Shown: positions 35,440-44,152, numbered from the stretch's first letter. The stretch: 64,000 bases of DNA from Actinomadura opuntiae (GCF_030283205.1 NZ_JASNWF010000035.1:1-64000), one strand, 5' to 3'. The notes: generated from the sequence alone by a model not told the origin. Translations and numbers: made by a program.

Positions 35440-36477
35440 TCAGCCGGGTTCGTCCCGCAGGTGACGCAGCAGCAACGCCAGCTCCAGCCGCAACCGGCCA
35501 CCCGGCGCGTGGAAGGAGAACCCGAGGTGCCGCTCCGCCTGCGCCAGCCGCGCGGCGATCGTGCTGTGGTGCCGGTGCACGCGGGCGGCGGCCTTGCGGG
35601 TCGACCCCGTCGCGCAGAACGCGACCAGTACCTCCAGGACGTCGTCGCCGTGCGGTTCGGCGGCGAGCCGGTCCAGCGCGGCCACGTCCGCGACCTCGGC
35701 GATGTCGGCGGGACGCAGCCGCGCGGCGACCGCGGCCAGCCCGCCGAGCCGGTCGTGGCGCACCACCGCGGGCAGCCCGTCGCCGAGCGTGGTGAACCGC
35801 AGCGCGGCCCGCGCCCGCCGCCACGCCTCCGGCGCCTCGACGCCCGGCAGCGCGGGCCCCACCCCGATCCGCGCCCCGTGCGGCGGCCGCCGCTCCAGCT
35901 CGGCCGGGACCTCGCGGGTCAGGACGGCGTGCATGCGGCCGGGCGACGCGGCCCGCGCGTCCCGGCCGAGGGCGCCGAGCACGGCTTGCACGCCGGTGCC
36001 GGTGCCGGCGACGGCCAGCACGTGCAGCGGGGCGGCGGGCTCGAAGCGCAGCGTCCGCAGGGCGCGGGACCGGTCGACCTCCGCGGCGTCCGCCGACAGC
36101 ACCAGCTCCACCAGCGCGGCGTCGTCCGGCTCGTCGCGCCCGTTCTCCAGCAGGACCGCGGCGGCGATCGCGAACCGTTCGAGCACGATGTCGTCCAGCG
36201 GGAGCGGCGTGCCGGCCCGCTCCAGCCACACGCGTCCGGTCTCGGAGAATTCCCGGACGGCCCGCTCCTGCGCGCCCGCGCCGGGTTCCGAGCGCAGTGA
36301 CACGCCGCGCGCCGGGTCGGCGAGCCCGGCGGGGCATTCGGCGAGCGTCGCGGTGGCGCGCACCAGCGCACGGGGGCTCGCGCGCCCGGCGATCAGCCGG
36401 TCGAAGAAGCCGATCACCCGGACGGCGTTCTCCGCGTCGGCGTCCAGCCCCGACAACCGCAGGAGCAGCCCCTTCAT
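35440..36477 (-). CDS. PucR-like helix-turn-helix regulator
   Basis: A 345-residue regulator with the C-terminal PucR/CdaR helix-turn-helix: 'LEVLVAFCATGSTRKAAARVHRHHSTIAARLAQAERHLG' near residues 285-325 (core TRKAAARVHRHHSTI). The N-terminal 180 residues are a poorly conserved sensor-like region and the middle is GGDEF-like as in CdaR proteins. ATG 36477 lies 6 nt after TACGAT, suggesting a leaderless mRNA; GTG 36495 is the alternative. It sits upstream of the quaternary-amine importer on the same strand (141-bp gap) and is divergent from an esterase gene, either of which may be its target. Confidence 0.82.
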   Translation of the reverse strand: MKGLLLRLSGLDADAENAVRVIGFFDRLIAGRASPRALVRATATLAECPAGLADPARGVSLRSEPGAGAQERAVREFSETGRVWLERAGTPLPLDDIVLERFAIAAAVLLENGRDEPDDAALVELVLSADAAEVDRSRALRTLRFEPAAPLHVLAVAGTGTGVQAVLGALGRDARAASPGRMHAVLTREVPAELERRPPHGARIGVGPALPGVEAPEAWRRARAALRFTTLGDGLPAVVRHDRLGGLAAVAARLRPADIAEVADVAALDRLAAEPHGDDVLEVLVAFCATGSTRKAAARVHRHHSTIAARLAQAERHLGFSFHAPGGRLRLELALLLRHLRDEPG

Positions 36478-36483
36478 GGACGG

Positions 36484-36489
36484 ATCGTA
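36484..36489 (-). promoter_or_regulatory. -10 element of the PucR-like gene
   Basis: TACGAT on the minus strand, 6 nt before ATG 36477 and with no Shine-Dalgarno sequence between, fits a leaderless promoter. No convincing -35 was found. Confidence 0.35.
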
Positions 36490-36599
36490 CGACACCCGAC
36501 GAACGGCGGATTCCGGAAGGCGTTCCCCGGCGGATGGCGGCTGGGCAAGCCTCGCGGCGGCGGCGAAACTGTCGGTCAGCCGCCGAGAGGAGCCCGACA

Positions 36600-37553
36600 G
36601 TGACGTACGCCTTCGACCCGGAGCTCGCGCCCTGGATCGCCATGATCCCCGAGATCACGCTGACCGATCCCGTCCGGATGCGGCAGGCCGACGAGCAGCT
36701 CCTCGGCGCGCGGCCCCGGTACGAGCCGCCCGTCCCGGTCGAGGTCCGCGACGTCTCCGTGCCCGGCGACGGCACGGCCGTCCCGGTGCGGATCTTCACT
36801 CCGTCCGCCGCCACCGGCCCGCTGCCCGGCCTGGTCTACATCCACGGCGGCGGGTTCGTCCTCGGCAGCGTCGACGCCTTCCACGACGACGCGCTGTGCA
36901 TCGCCGCCGAGGTCGGCGCGGTGGTGCTGTCCGTGGAGTACCGGCTCGCGCCCGAGCATCCGTTCCCGGCCGGTCTGGAGGACTGCTACACCGCGCTGAC
37001 CTGGACCGCCGCCAACGCCGCCGACCTCGGCATCGACCCGGACCGGCTCGCGGTCGGCGGGGAGAGCGCCGGCGGCGGCCTGTCGGCCGCGACCGCGCTG
37101 CTGGCCCGCGACCGGGGCGGCCCCGCCCTGTGCTTCCAGCTCCTCGGCATCCCCGAGCTCGACGACCGCCTCGACACCCCCTCGATGCGCGCCTACATCG
37201 ACACCCCCATCTGGAACCGCCCGAACGCCGAGCTGAGCTGGGACTACTACCTCGGCGAAGGCGTCCGCGGCACCGCCGGGGTCTCCCCCTACGCCGCGCC
37301 CGCCCGCGCCGAGGACCTCACCGGCCTGCCGCCCGCCTACGTCACCACCTGCGAGTTCGACCCGCTGCGCGACGAGGGCCTCGCCTACGCGCTCCGCCTC
37401 GTCCAGTCGGGCGTCGGCACCGAGGTGCACCACTACCCGGGCACCTTCCACGGCTCGTCCCTGATCTCCGACGCCGCCGTCTCCCGCCGCATGGCCGCCG
37501 ACCGCCTCAACGCACTCCGCCGCGCCCTCCACACGGCCAAGCAACCCATCTGA
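36600..37553 (+). CDS. Alpha/beta hydrolase, HSL-family esterase
   Basis: A 317-residue carboxylesterase of the hormone-sensitive-lipase family. The oxyanion motif HGGGF is near residue 82, the nucleophile elbow GESAGGG near 155, the Asp in 'EFDPLRDEG' near 260 and the His in 'YPGTFHGS' near 290, giving a complete triad. 'EYRLAPEHPFPAGLEDCY' between them is characteristic. GTG 36600 follows GAGAGGAG. No signal peptide, so it acts in the cytoplasm on short acyl esters or a small drug-like ester. It converges on the ferredoxin-reductase gene with a 10-bp gap. Confidence 0.93.
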   Translation: MTYAFDPELAPWIAMIPEITLTDPVRMRQADEQLLGARPRYEPPVPVEVRDVSVPGDGTAVPVRIFTPSAATGPLPGLVYIHGGGFVLGSVDAFHDDALCIAAEVGAVVLSVEYRLAPEHPFPAGLEDCYTALTWTAANAADLGIDPDRLAVGGESAGGGLSAATALLARDRGGPALCFQLLGIPELDDRLDTPSMRAYIDTPIWNRPNAELSWDYYLGEGVRGTAGVSPYAAPARAEDLTGLPPAYVTTCEFDPLRDEGLAYALRLVQSGVGTEVHHYPGTFHGSSLISDAAVSRRMAADRLNALRRALHTAKQPI

Positions 37554-37563
37554 GCCGAGACGC

Positions 37564-38496
37564 TCACAGTTCCAAGGTCAGGCGAGGGGTGCGGGCGCGC
37601 GAGACGCAGATCATCATGAATCCGCCGTCCGCGCGCTCGGCCTCGGTGAGCACGGAGTCACGGTGGTCGGGCTCACCGTCGAGGACGGCGGTCTCGCAGG
37701 TGCCGCACGTGCCCTCGCGGCACGAGGACAGGACGGTGACGCCCGCCTCCTCGACCGTCTCCAGGATCGAGCGTCCGGCCTCGATCTTCAGCGTGCGGCC
37801 GCTGAGCGCGAGTTCGACCTCGAACGGCTCGTCCGGGCCGGTGACGGGTTTGGCCGCGAACCGCTCGGTGCGCAGCGCGCCCGGCATGCACCGCTCCTCG
37901 ACCGCCGCGAGCATCGGCTCGGGGCCGCAGCAGTAGACGAGGGTCCCCGGCGCGAGGCCCGACAGCGCGGCGTCGAGGTCGGGGAGTCCGAACTCGTCCT
38001 GCGGCCGCACGTCGACCCGGTCCCCGTAGCAGGACAGCTCGTCCAGGAAGGCCATCGCCGTCCGCCGCCGCCCGCCGTACAGCAGCCGCCAGTCCGCGCC
38101 CGCCGCGTGGGCGGCGGCCACCATGGGCAGGATCGGCGTGATGCCGATGCCTCCGGCCAGGAACAGGTAGCCGGGTGCGTCCTCCAAGGCGAAGTGGTTG
38201 CGCGGGCCGCGTGCCACCAGGCAGTCGCCGATGCCCAGCCGCTCATGGACGAACGTCGACCCGGGCCCCTCCTTGAGCACGCCGAGCCGCCATGCCCGCT
38301 CGTCGGCCGGATCGCCGCACAGGGAGTACTGCCGCTCCAGACCACCGGGCAACAGCAGGTCGACGTGCGCCCCGGGCCGCCAGGACGGCAGCACGCCACC
38401 ATCGGCGGCGCGCAGCGTCAGCCCCACGACGCCTTCAGCGAGGTCCGTCCTTTCCTGGACGACGACCTCCGTCTCGACGGTGATCTGCTCGGCCAC
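37564..38496 (-). CDS. PDR/VanB-family ferredoxin-type oxidoreductase
   Basis: A 310-residue reductase of an oxygenase system. It has an FNR-like FMN/FAD domain (about 1-105, RQYSLCG flavin motif), an NAD-binding domain (about 110-215, 'LFLAGGIGITPILPMV', 'VYCCGPEPML') and a C-terminal plant-type [2Fe-2S] domain with CREGTCGTC and a final Cys in 'MMICVS'. The order matches phthalate dioxygenase reductase and VanB. GTG 38496 follows AAGGAGG. Its oxygenase partner is not adjacent, so it may serve a P450 or Rieske enzyme elsewhere. Confidence 0.92.
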   Translation of the reverse strand: MAEQITVETEVVVQERTDLAEGVVGLTLRAADGGVLPSWRPGAHVDLLLPGGLERQYSLCGDPADERAWRLGVLKEGPGSTFVHERLGIGDCLVARGPRNHFALEDAPGYLFLAGGIGITPILPMVAAAHAAGADWRLLYGGRRRTAMAFLDELSCYGDRVDVRPQDEFGLPDLDAALSGLAPGTLVYCCGPEPMLAAVEERCMPGALRTERFAAKPVTGPDEPFEVELALSGRTLKIEAGRSILETVEEAGVTVLSSCREGTCGTCETAVLDGEPDHRDSVLTEAERADGGFMMICVSRARTPRLTLEL

Positions 38497-38658
38497 GGGC
38501 CCTCCTTCGCGTTCGGCGTCGCCCCGACCCTCGCCGCTCGCCCACCCGTGCAACACCCCGCCTTCCGCCGAACGGAAGCCCTCCCCCCGGCGCTGTGGCG
38601 CTGTCGGAGGTGCGGCCTAGGGTGCTGAAAGCATCCATCATGGGGAGGGGCCGGCGGC

Positions 38659-39024
38659 ATGGACGTTCTCGAGCAGGTCCGGGAGATCTGCATGGCGATG
38701 CCGGAGGCGACCGAGAAGCCGTTCGGCGGTCATACGTCGCCCTCCTTCCGTGTTCGCGACAAGCTGTTCGTGATGACCAGCGAGGACGGCTCGTCCATGA
38801 TGTTCAAGGCGGGCCCGGGCGTGCAGGAGGCCCTGGTCTCGGAAAGCCCGGAGCGCTTCTTCGTCCCGAAGTACGTCGGCGCCAAAGGCTGGGTCGGCGC
38901 CCGCCTGGACGTCGAGCAGGACTGGAAGGAACTGGCGGAGCTCATCGAGGACAGCTATCGCCTGATCGCTCCCAAGCGGCTCGCGGCACTCCTCGACACG
39001 CCCGGCAACGCTCCCCGCCAATAA
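38659..39024 (+). CDS. MmcQ/YjbR family DNA-binding-like protein
   Basis: A 121-residue small cytoplasmic protein of the MmcQ/YjbR (DUF419) family. Family features are 'LPEAT'-like 'MPEATEKPFGGHTSPSFRVRDKLFVM' near residues 14-40 (core PFGGHTSPSFRV), 'GWVGARLD' near 77 and 'YRLIAPKRLAALLD' near 100. ATG 38659 follows GGGAGGGG. It has the CyaY-like double-wing fold known for the family, but no agreed function. It stands alone between the divergent reductase gene and a convergent gene of unknown function. Confidence 0.85.
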   Translation: MDVLEQVREICMAMPEATEKPFGGHTSPSFRVRDKLFVMTSEDGSSMMFKAGPGVQEALVSESPERFFVPKYVGAKGWVGARLDVEQDWKELAELIEDSYRLIAPKRLAALLDTPGNAPRQ

Positions 39025-39034
39025 GGCACCTCCC

Positions 39035-39976
39035 TCACCAAGGTCTTCGCTTTCGGCAGGCGGGTAGGCCGCCGGTTCTTCGAGTGAGGGCGGTCAGGCG
39101 GGCGGTGATGCGTTCCATGGTCGCGGGGTCGGGGTTCCAGCCGCGCTGGAGCAGAGCGGTCAGAAGCGCCTCCAGGTAGGGGCCCGGGCGGGACAGGAAG
39201 AGCTTGGTGACGGGGATGATCTGCCAGCCCATCTCCTTGGAGAGCCAGCGCCGGCGGCCTTCGTCGTGGGCGCGGGCCGTGCGGCCTGTGTGGTGGCGTT
39301 CTCCGTCGTACTCCATGCCGACGCGGTAGTCCTCGTAGCCGAGGTCGACGTAGAACCAGCGGTCATCCGGCCCGGCGACCGGGATCTGCGTGCGCGGGCG
39401 CGGGAATCCGGCGTCGACGATGGCCGTCCGGGTCCAGCTCTCGCCGGGTGAGGCCGCGCCCTGGTCGCCGAGGCGCAGGAGGTCGCGCAGCCGCCTGTTG
39501 CCGCGGTAGCCCTCCAGGGTGCGGGCCATGGTCCTGAGTTCATCGGTGTCGACTCCCTGTCTGAGGAACTGGTCGAGTGCGGCGACCGCTTCGGCGCGCG
39601 GAAGCCAGCGCGTGCAGTCGAGAGCGGTCCGGGTGCGGGAGGTGACGCGCACGCCCGCCCTCTCCTCGATGTGGCCGGACGGCAGGTCGACGTGCTCGGC
39701 GGTCAGGGGCGGGCCCGTCGCGCACTCGGCGGGCCGCGGGGTGATGAGTTCGACGTCCCAGTCGGTCTCGCTCACTCCTGGCGGGAGGACGTCGATGCCC
39801 CAGATCCACGCGGCGCTGCGGCGGGCGATGACCGCGTCGGGCGGAAGGAGCCGGCTGAGCGCGGCGGCCCGGTCGGTGAGCGAGGAGCCGCGGTCAGCAC
39901 CGAAGTAGATGCCGGGGCCTACGGGGACGACCGAGTCGGCGGACGTCCGCTTCCAGGTGACGCTGTATCCGTTCAT
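39035..39976 (-). CDS. Hypothetical protein with AbiEi-like N-terminus and DUF559/Vsr-like C-terminus
   Basis: A 313-residue protein. Residues 1-190 resemble AbiEi-type antitoxin-like proteins of actinomycetes ('AALSRLLPPDAVIARRSAAWIWGIDVLP', 'RVTSRTRTALDCTRWL'). Residues 200-285 resemble a DUF559/very-short-patch endonuclease-like fold: 'ESWTRTAIVDAGFPRPRTQIPV', 'YVDLGYEDYRVGMEYDGERHH' (Asp...Glu-Tyr-Asp-Gly acidic cluster) and 'GWQIIPVTKLFL'. The acidic and His residues could form a nuclease site. No toxin partner (AbiEii-like) is adjacent. ATG 39976 lacks a clear ribosome site; GTG 39982 is an alternative. Function unknown. Confidence 0.75.
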   Translation of the reverse strand: MNGYSVTWKRTSADSVVPVGPGIYFGADRGSSLTDRAAALSRLLPPDAVIARRSAAWIWGIDVLPPGVSETDWDVELITPRPAECATGPPLTAEHVDLPSGHIEERAGVRVTSRTRTALDCTRWLPRAEAVAALDQFLRQGVDTDELRTMARTLEGYRGNRRLRDLLRLGDQGAASPGESWTRTAIVDAGFPRPRTQIPVAGPDDRWFYVDLGYEDYRVGMEYDGERHHTGRTARAHDEGRRRWLSKEMGWQIIPVTKLFLSRPGPYLEALLTALLQRGWNPDPATMERITARLTALTRRTGGLPACRKRRPW

Positions 39977-40053
39977 GTCCACCGATGATGGCCGCCCCGC
40001 CCGTCCGGTGATAGGGCACCGCGAAAATGTGGATAACTTCGGATCACCCCAGT

Positions 40054-41445
40054 TCAGAGGCGTTTTCCGGTCAGCAGCGGCAGGGTTGCGGCGGCGCCGC
40101 AGAACGCGACTATCGCCGCGGCGGCGAACAGCGCGTTCAGTCCGTCCGCGAACACCGAATACCGGCTCAGGACCGCTCCGTAGGCGGCGATCCCCACGGC
40201 GGATCCGACCTGCATGACGGTGTTGTTGACGCCGGACGCCATGCCGAGCCGCGACCGGTCCGCGACGTCGACGGCCAGGCCGCCGAGGGTCGGCAGCACG
40301 ATCCCGCACGCGAGGCCGGCCAGCACCATTCCCAGCACCAGATGCGTCCAGGACGAGCCGGGCGCGAGCCCGTGCATGAGCAGTATCGCCAGCCCGAGAA
40401 GCGCCAGCGATCCCGAGACGAGCGGCCCCTTCGGGAGGCGGTCCATGACGGCTCCGGCGACCGGACCGGCGAAGAGGATGGGGACGACGAGCGGCAGGAA
40501 GCACAGCCCCGTCTCGAGCGCCGAGAAGCCGAGCTGGTCCTGGAACCACAGTGACACGTAGATGAGCAGGGCGAACACGCTCGCCTGCACGGTGAACGAC
40601 CCGATCTGCGTTCCGCTGAACGCGCGACGCCGGAACAGCGACAGATCCAGCATCGGATCGGTCCGCCGCCCCTCGACGACAAGGAACGCCGCCAGGCTCA
40701 CCGCCGACCCGCCGAACACGAACGCCGTCTCGGCGCTCCCCCACCCAAGGTCCTGGCCGCGCACCAGGCCGAAGACCAGGAGAGACAGAGAGACGGCCAG
40801 CAGCATGGGGCCGACCAGATCGATGCGGCGCCGGTCGCCGGGTCCTTCCTCGCGCGGCAGCGAGCGGACGCCCATGACCAGCGTGACCACGCCGGCCGGC
40901 ACGTTCACCAGGAACACCCAGCGCCAGCCGAGGCCCGAGACGAGGGCGCCGCCGACGACCGGTCCGAGCACGACGGCGAGCCCTGCGGCGGTCCCCCGCA
41001 CGCCGAACGCGACACCGCGGGCCCGGCCCGTGTAGCACTGCGCGATGAGCGCGAGCGTCGTCGCGAACATCAGCGCTCCCGCCAGCCCCTGGACGGCCCG
41101 TGCCGCGATGAGCGTCCCGGCGGTGGGGGCCAGCCCGCACGCCAGGGACGCCAGCGCGAACAGCGACACCCCGGCGAGGAAGCAGCGGCGGCGTCCCCAG
41201 CGGTCGGCGAACGCCCCGGCGGTGAGCTGGAACGCGGCCATCGCCATCGTGTAGGCGTTCATCACCCATTGCAGGTCGCCGAGGCCGGCGTGCAGGTCGC
41301 GGCGCATCGCCGGGACGGCGACGGTCACGATCGTGGCGTCCAGCATCAGCATGAAGACCGCGGCGACGATCGCCGCGAGCGGCCACCATCCGGGCGTCCG
41401 AACCCGCGTGCCGTCCATGCCAGCGGCTGATCTCTGCTCGACCAT
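40054..41445 (-). CDS. MFS drug efflux transporter (DHA2/EmrB-QacA type)
   Basis: A 463-residue, 14-helix-type exporter. Motif A is 'AGAFADRWGRRRCF' near residue 75, the first helix carries 'LMLDATIVTVAVPAM' typical of DHA2 proton/drug antiporters, and motif C 'GPVVGGALV' lies near 155. ATG 41445 is preceded by GGGAGGAG. It is divergent from a TetR repressor; three copies of a CTAGCAnTGyTAG-like operator fill the 94-bp gap. By analogy to QacR/TetR systems the repressor's ligand is probably also the exported drug or metabolite. Confidence 0.93.
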   Translation of the reverse strand: MVEQRSAAGMDGTRVRTPGWWPLAAIVAAVFMLMLDATIVTVAVPAMRRDLHAGLGDLQWVMNAYTMAMAAFQLTAGAFADRWGRRRCFLAGVSLFALASLACGLAPTAGTLIAARAVQGLAGALMFATTLALIAQCYTGRARGVAFGVRGTAAGLAVVLGPVVGGALVSGLGWRWVFLVNVPAGVVTLVMGVRSLPREEGPGDRRRIDLVGPMLLAVSLSLLVFGLVRGQDLGWGSAETAFVFGGSAVSLAAFLVVEGRRTDPMLDLSLFRRRAFSGTQIGSFTVQASVFALLIYVSLWFQDQLGFSALETGLCFLPLVVPILFAGPVAGAVMDRLPKGPLVSGSLALLGLAILLMHGLAPGSSWTHLVLGMVLAGLACGIVLPTLGGLAVDVADRSRLGMASGVNNTVMQVGSAVGIAAYGAVLSRYSVFADGLNALFAAAAIVAFCGAAATLPLLTGKRL

Positions 41446-41455
41446 GACGCTCCTC

Positions 41456-41509
41456 CCTAGCACTGTTAGGCTTAAACTAGCATCGTTAGATAATCCCTTG
41501 CACTGCTAG
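41456..41509. promoter_or_regulatory. Three copies of a TetR operator between MFS and TetR genes
   Basis: CCTAGCACTGTTAGG (41456-41470), CTAGCATCGTTAG (41477-41489) and TTGCACTGCTAG (41498-41509) share the pattern CTAGCAnyGyTAG, a quasi-palindrome. The spacing is about 21 bp, two helical turns, so dimers could bind the same DNA face. Copy 1 touches the MFS ribosome site region. Confidence 0.6.
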
Positions 41510-41539
41510 ATTTGAGTCCGTTCCCGAGGAGGTGCTGTG

Positions 41540-42229
41540 ATGGCCGGCCGGAATCACGGTTTCGTGCGCGATGAGGAAACGCCTGCCGCGCCGCGCCTGG
41601 ACCGCGCGGAGATCGTCCGGGCGGCCCTGGAACTGCTGGACGCGGACGGGTTCGACGCGTTCAGCATGCGCAGGCTCGCCGCCGCGCTCGACATCAAGTC
41701 ACCGTCGCTGTACTGGCATGTCAGCGGCAAGGACGAGCTGTTCGACCTGCTGGTCGACACCGTCATCGGCAAGTGCCCGCTGCCGGACGGGGACGACGGG
41801 CGCCCCTGGGACGAACGGCTCATCGAGATCGGCCTCGACCTCCGCCGGGTCCTGCTCGCGCATCCCGCGGCGACGCGCCTGCTGCCCGGACGGCTCCCGT
41901 TCGGCCCCCACGGGTTGCGCCTCGCCGACCATGTCGTCGGCCTGCTGCGCCGGGCGGGCTTCGACGACCGCATGGCGGGCTACGGGTACCTGCTGCTGAT
42001 GTTCTACGTGACCGGTTTCGCCGTGCAGGAGATCGCGTTCGGGAAGGGCCCCGAGAACGGAGACCGGCTCGCCGAGGTGACCCGCTATCTGGAGGGGCTG
42101 CCCTCCGACCGCTACCCCGACCTCGTAGCCGTGGCCGGGGAACTGCTGGCGCCGCGCCTCACCGACCGTTTCGAGTTCGGGCTGAGAGGCGTCATCGACG
42201 GCCTCGCCGAGAAGCGCCGGCCGCAGTGA
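41540..42229 (+). CDS. TetR family repressor with TetR_C-type ligand domain
   Basis: A 229-residue tetracycline-repressor-class regulator. The helix-turn-helix region (about residues 18-65) includes 'FDAFSMRRLAAALDIKSPSLYWHVSGKDELFDLLVD', close to TetR(B) in wording (core SMRRLAAALDIKSPSLYWH). The C-terminal domain is the TetR_C type, including 'HPAATRLLPGRLPFGPHGLRLAD'. ATG 41540 lies 7 nt after GAGGAGG; GTG 41537 is possible. It is divergent from an MFS efflux pump and three operator copies lie between, the classic arrangement of an inducible efflux system. Confidence 0.92.
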   Translation: MAGRNHGFVRDEETPAAPRLDRAEIVRAALELLDADGFDAFSMRRLAAALDIKSPSLYWHVSGKDELFDLLVDTVIGKCPLPDGDDGRPWDERLIEIGLDLRRVLLAHPAATRLLPGRLPFGPHGLRLADHVVGLLRRAGFDDRMAGYGYLLLMFYVTGFAVQEIAFGKGPENGDRLAEVTRYLEGLPSDRYPDLVAVAGELLAPRLTDRFEFGLRGVIDGLAEKRRPQ

Positions 42230-42245
42230 CCCGGGCGGACCGGCG

Positions 42246-43013
42246 TCAGAGCGCGGCGTCGGGACGCACCGCTGTGACGGTCGAGGCCGCCCAGGCACCG
42301 ATGCGGTGGATGAGGTCCGGCGTCGCGGCGACCTCCGCGTGACCGAAACCCGGTTCTATCCACAGTTCCTTCGGGTCCCGCGCGGCGTCGTACAGCTGCC
42401 GCCCGTGGTCGGTCGGGAAGAACGCGTCGGCGTCACCGTGGACGATCAGCAGCGGCGCGGGCGCGATGCGCGCCGCGACCTCGTGCGGCGCCTCCGGCAC
42501 GGGGTCCCATCCCTTGGCCGCGATGCGCGTGCCCCGCGCCAGCCGCACGGCGAGCCGGCCCAGCGGCCGTTCGATCACCCAGTGGACGCGGCGCATGGGA
42601 ACGGTGTCGCGGTAGTACCAGCGGGCGGGCGCGCTCACCGAGACGACGGCGTCGACGTCACCGTGCAATGCGGCGTGCCGGATCGCGACGGCGCCGCCCA
42701 GCGAGAACCCCGCGACGGCAACCCGTCGGTAGCCCCTGCTGCGCGCCGCGGCGACCGCCGCCTGGATGTCGAGCACCTCGAGGTCGCCCACCGTGGAGCG
42801 GCCGCCGGACCGTCCGTGGCCGCGCAGGTCGAGGGCCAGAACGCCGCCGTACCGGTTGAGCACGGCGCCGATGCGGCGGAGCGCGGGCTGCCGCCAGGAG
42901 CACGTGAAGCCGTGCGCGAGCACGAAGCAGAGGTCGCCGTCCCCGCCGAGGTGTCCTGCGTCGATCCGCACGCCGTCGGCGGTGTGAAGGTTCAGGGACT
43001 CCGGAATCACCAC
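42246..43013 (-). CDS. Alpha/beta hydrolase
   Basis: A 255-residue alpha/beta-hydrolase. 'FVLAHGFTCSWRQP' is the oxyanion loop, 'LDLRGHGRSGG' a family block, GFSLGG near residue 108 the nucleophile elbow, 'LLIVHGDADAFFP' carries the acid Asp near 200, and 'GFGHAEV' the catalytic His near 230. The reaction is probably ester or thioester hydrolysis; the substrate is unknown. It is convergent with the TetR gene (16-bp gap). GTG 43013 is the likely start; the upstream ribosome site is weak. Confidence 0.88.
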   Translation of the reverse strand: MVIPESLNLHTADGVRIDAGHLGGDGDLCFVLAHGFTCSWRQPALRRIGAVLNRYGGVLALDLRGHGRSGGRSTVGDLEVLDIQAAVAAARSRGYRRVAVAGFSLGGAVAIRHAALHGDVDAVVSVSAPARWYYRDTVPMRRVHWVIERPLGRLAVRLARGTRIAAKGWDPVPEAPHEVAARIAPAPLLIVHGDADAFFPTDHGRQLYDAARDPKELWIEPGFGHAEVAATPDLIHRIGAWAASTVTAVRPDAAL

Positions 43014-43115
43014 GTGTTCAATGATCGGACATGGCCCTTCGCGTTTTCCTTCCGCCCCCGGTCACGAGTGGTGCCGGTGGGGCTGAACGTGCAGGTGGGT
43101 GGGTAGGCAGCGGAT

Positions 43116-43388
43116 GTGTCGGGGGCGCTGAGCGATTCGGGGGCGGCCCGTTCCCGTACCGGGCGCCCGCCGCCGCGCGCCACCGGTGAGCACGCGGTGC
43201 GGTCCATGCTCTCGTCGGCGTGGGCCCATGACCGGGCCGCGGAACTGCTGGAGGACATGGCCGCCGTCCACCCGGAGGAGGCCGAGGCGCATCTGCAGTC
43301 GGCCGAGCGGCAGCGCAGGTGGGCGGAGAACGACCGCGATCTGGTGGAGCGGTACGCCCCGCGGGCCGGTGACCCGGACGGTTTGTGA
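43116..43388 (+). CDS. Small hypothetical protein
   Basis: A possible 90-residue protein from GTG 43116. After a basic/Pro-rich start, residues 30-80 are strongly helical and charged ('AHDRAAELLEDMAAVHPEEAEAHLQSAERQRRWAENDRDLVERY'; the core AAELLEDMAAVHPEEAEAHL could form a helical hairpin). Third codon positions are G/C rich as in neighbouring genes, which supports coding. There is no strong ribosome site, and I recognise no family. It precedes another uncharacterised gene by 67 bp on the same strand. A non-coding reading cannot be excluded. Confidence 0.5.
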   Translation: MSGALSDSGAARSRTGRPPPRATGEHAVRSMLSSAWAHDRAAELLEDMAAVHPEEAEAHLQSAERQRRWAENDRDLVERYAPRAGDPDGL

Positions 43389-43455
43389 TGACGGCCCCGC
43401 GGGTGCAGGGTGAGGGGACGGCGGCCTGAGACGGCCATAGGCGAAGGATGTGGAC

Positions 43456-44103
43456 ATGACCGTCGATCCAGAGAGTCTCGGAACGACACGTCGTGCGTTG
43501 CACGGGGTCGCCGAACTGCTCCTCGCGGGCCCGCAGCACAGGGAGAGCGGGACGATCCGGTTGCGGGTGCTGGAGGGCGGTTTCGGGACCGTCCGGGCAC
43601 CGGAGCTGCGGGTCGCCGGAACCGGGCTGGTGGCCGGCGACCGGGTGATCCCGCTGAACGGCGCCACGTGCGAGGAGCTGGCCACGGCGGCGGGCGTCGA
43701 GGCGGGCGCGCCGCAGGACCTCTACAAGGACGGCAGCGGAGTCGGGGCAGAGGAGACGCTCGGCGTGGACGCGGGCGCGGCGGCCCACATCGAGGAGTGC
43801 TTCGCGCGCGGACACAAGGCTCTGGTCCGGTTCGCGCCGGATGTCGCCCCCGTCCTGTGGCCGGAGCACTTCGACCTGAGCATCACCCTCGACGAGGTCA
43901 ACTACGGCATCTCGCCGGGAGACTCCTATCTCGGGGAGCCCTACGCGTACGCGGGTCCATGGGAGCCGAGGCAGGGCGCCTTCTGGAACGCCTCGTTCGG
44001 AGCGGCGCGGCCGGTCCGGCTGCTGCCGGGCGCGACTGCGCTGCACGACTTCTTCAGGGAGGCGCGGGACCGGGCCGCCCGCGACCCCGCCCGGCGTCCC
44101 TGA
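43456..44103 (+). CDS. Conserved hypothetical protein
   Basis: A 215-residue protein of a family I know only as uncharacterised in actinomycetes. The N-terminal half is beta-rich ('RLRVLEGGFGTVRAPELRVAG'); the C-terminal half has 'PVLWPEHFDLSITLDEVNYGISPGDSYLGEPYAYAGPWEP' (core WPEHFDLSI...NYG.SPGD), suggesting a small-molecule pocket. No signal peptide or membrane segment. ATG 43456 follows GAAGGA at 7-nt spacing. It is followed by an F420-type oxidoreductase on the same strand (49-bp gap), so the two may belong to one unit. Function unknown. Confidence 0.75.
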   Translation: MTVDPESLGTTRRALHGVAELLLAGPQHRESGTIRLRVLEGGFGTVRAPELRVAGTGLVAGDRVIPLNGATCEELATAAGVEAGAPQDLYKDGSGVGAEETLGVDAGAAAHIEECFARGHKALVRFAPDVAPVLWPEHFDLSITLDEVNYGISPGDSYLGEPYAYAGPWEPRQGAFWNASFGAARPVRLLPGATALHDFFREARDRAARDPARRP

Positions 44104-44152
44104 CCACGCTCTGTGCAAGGATCGGAACCGTAGGCTGATCAGGGAGGTCCTT

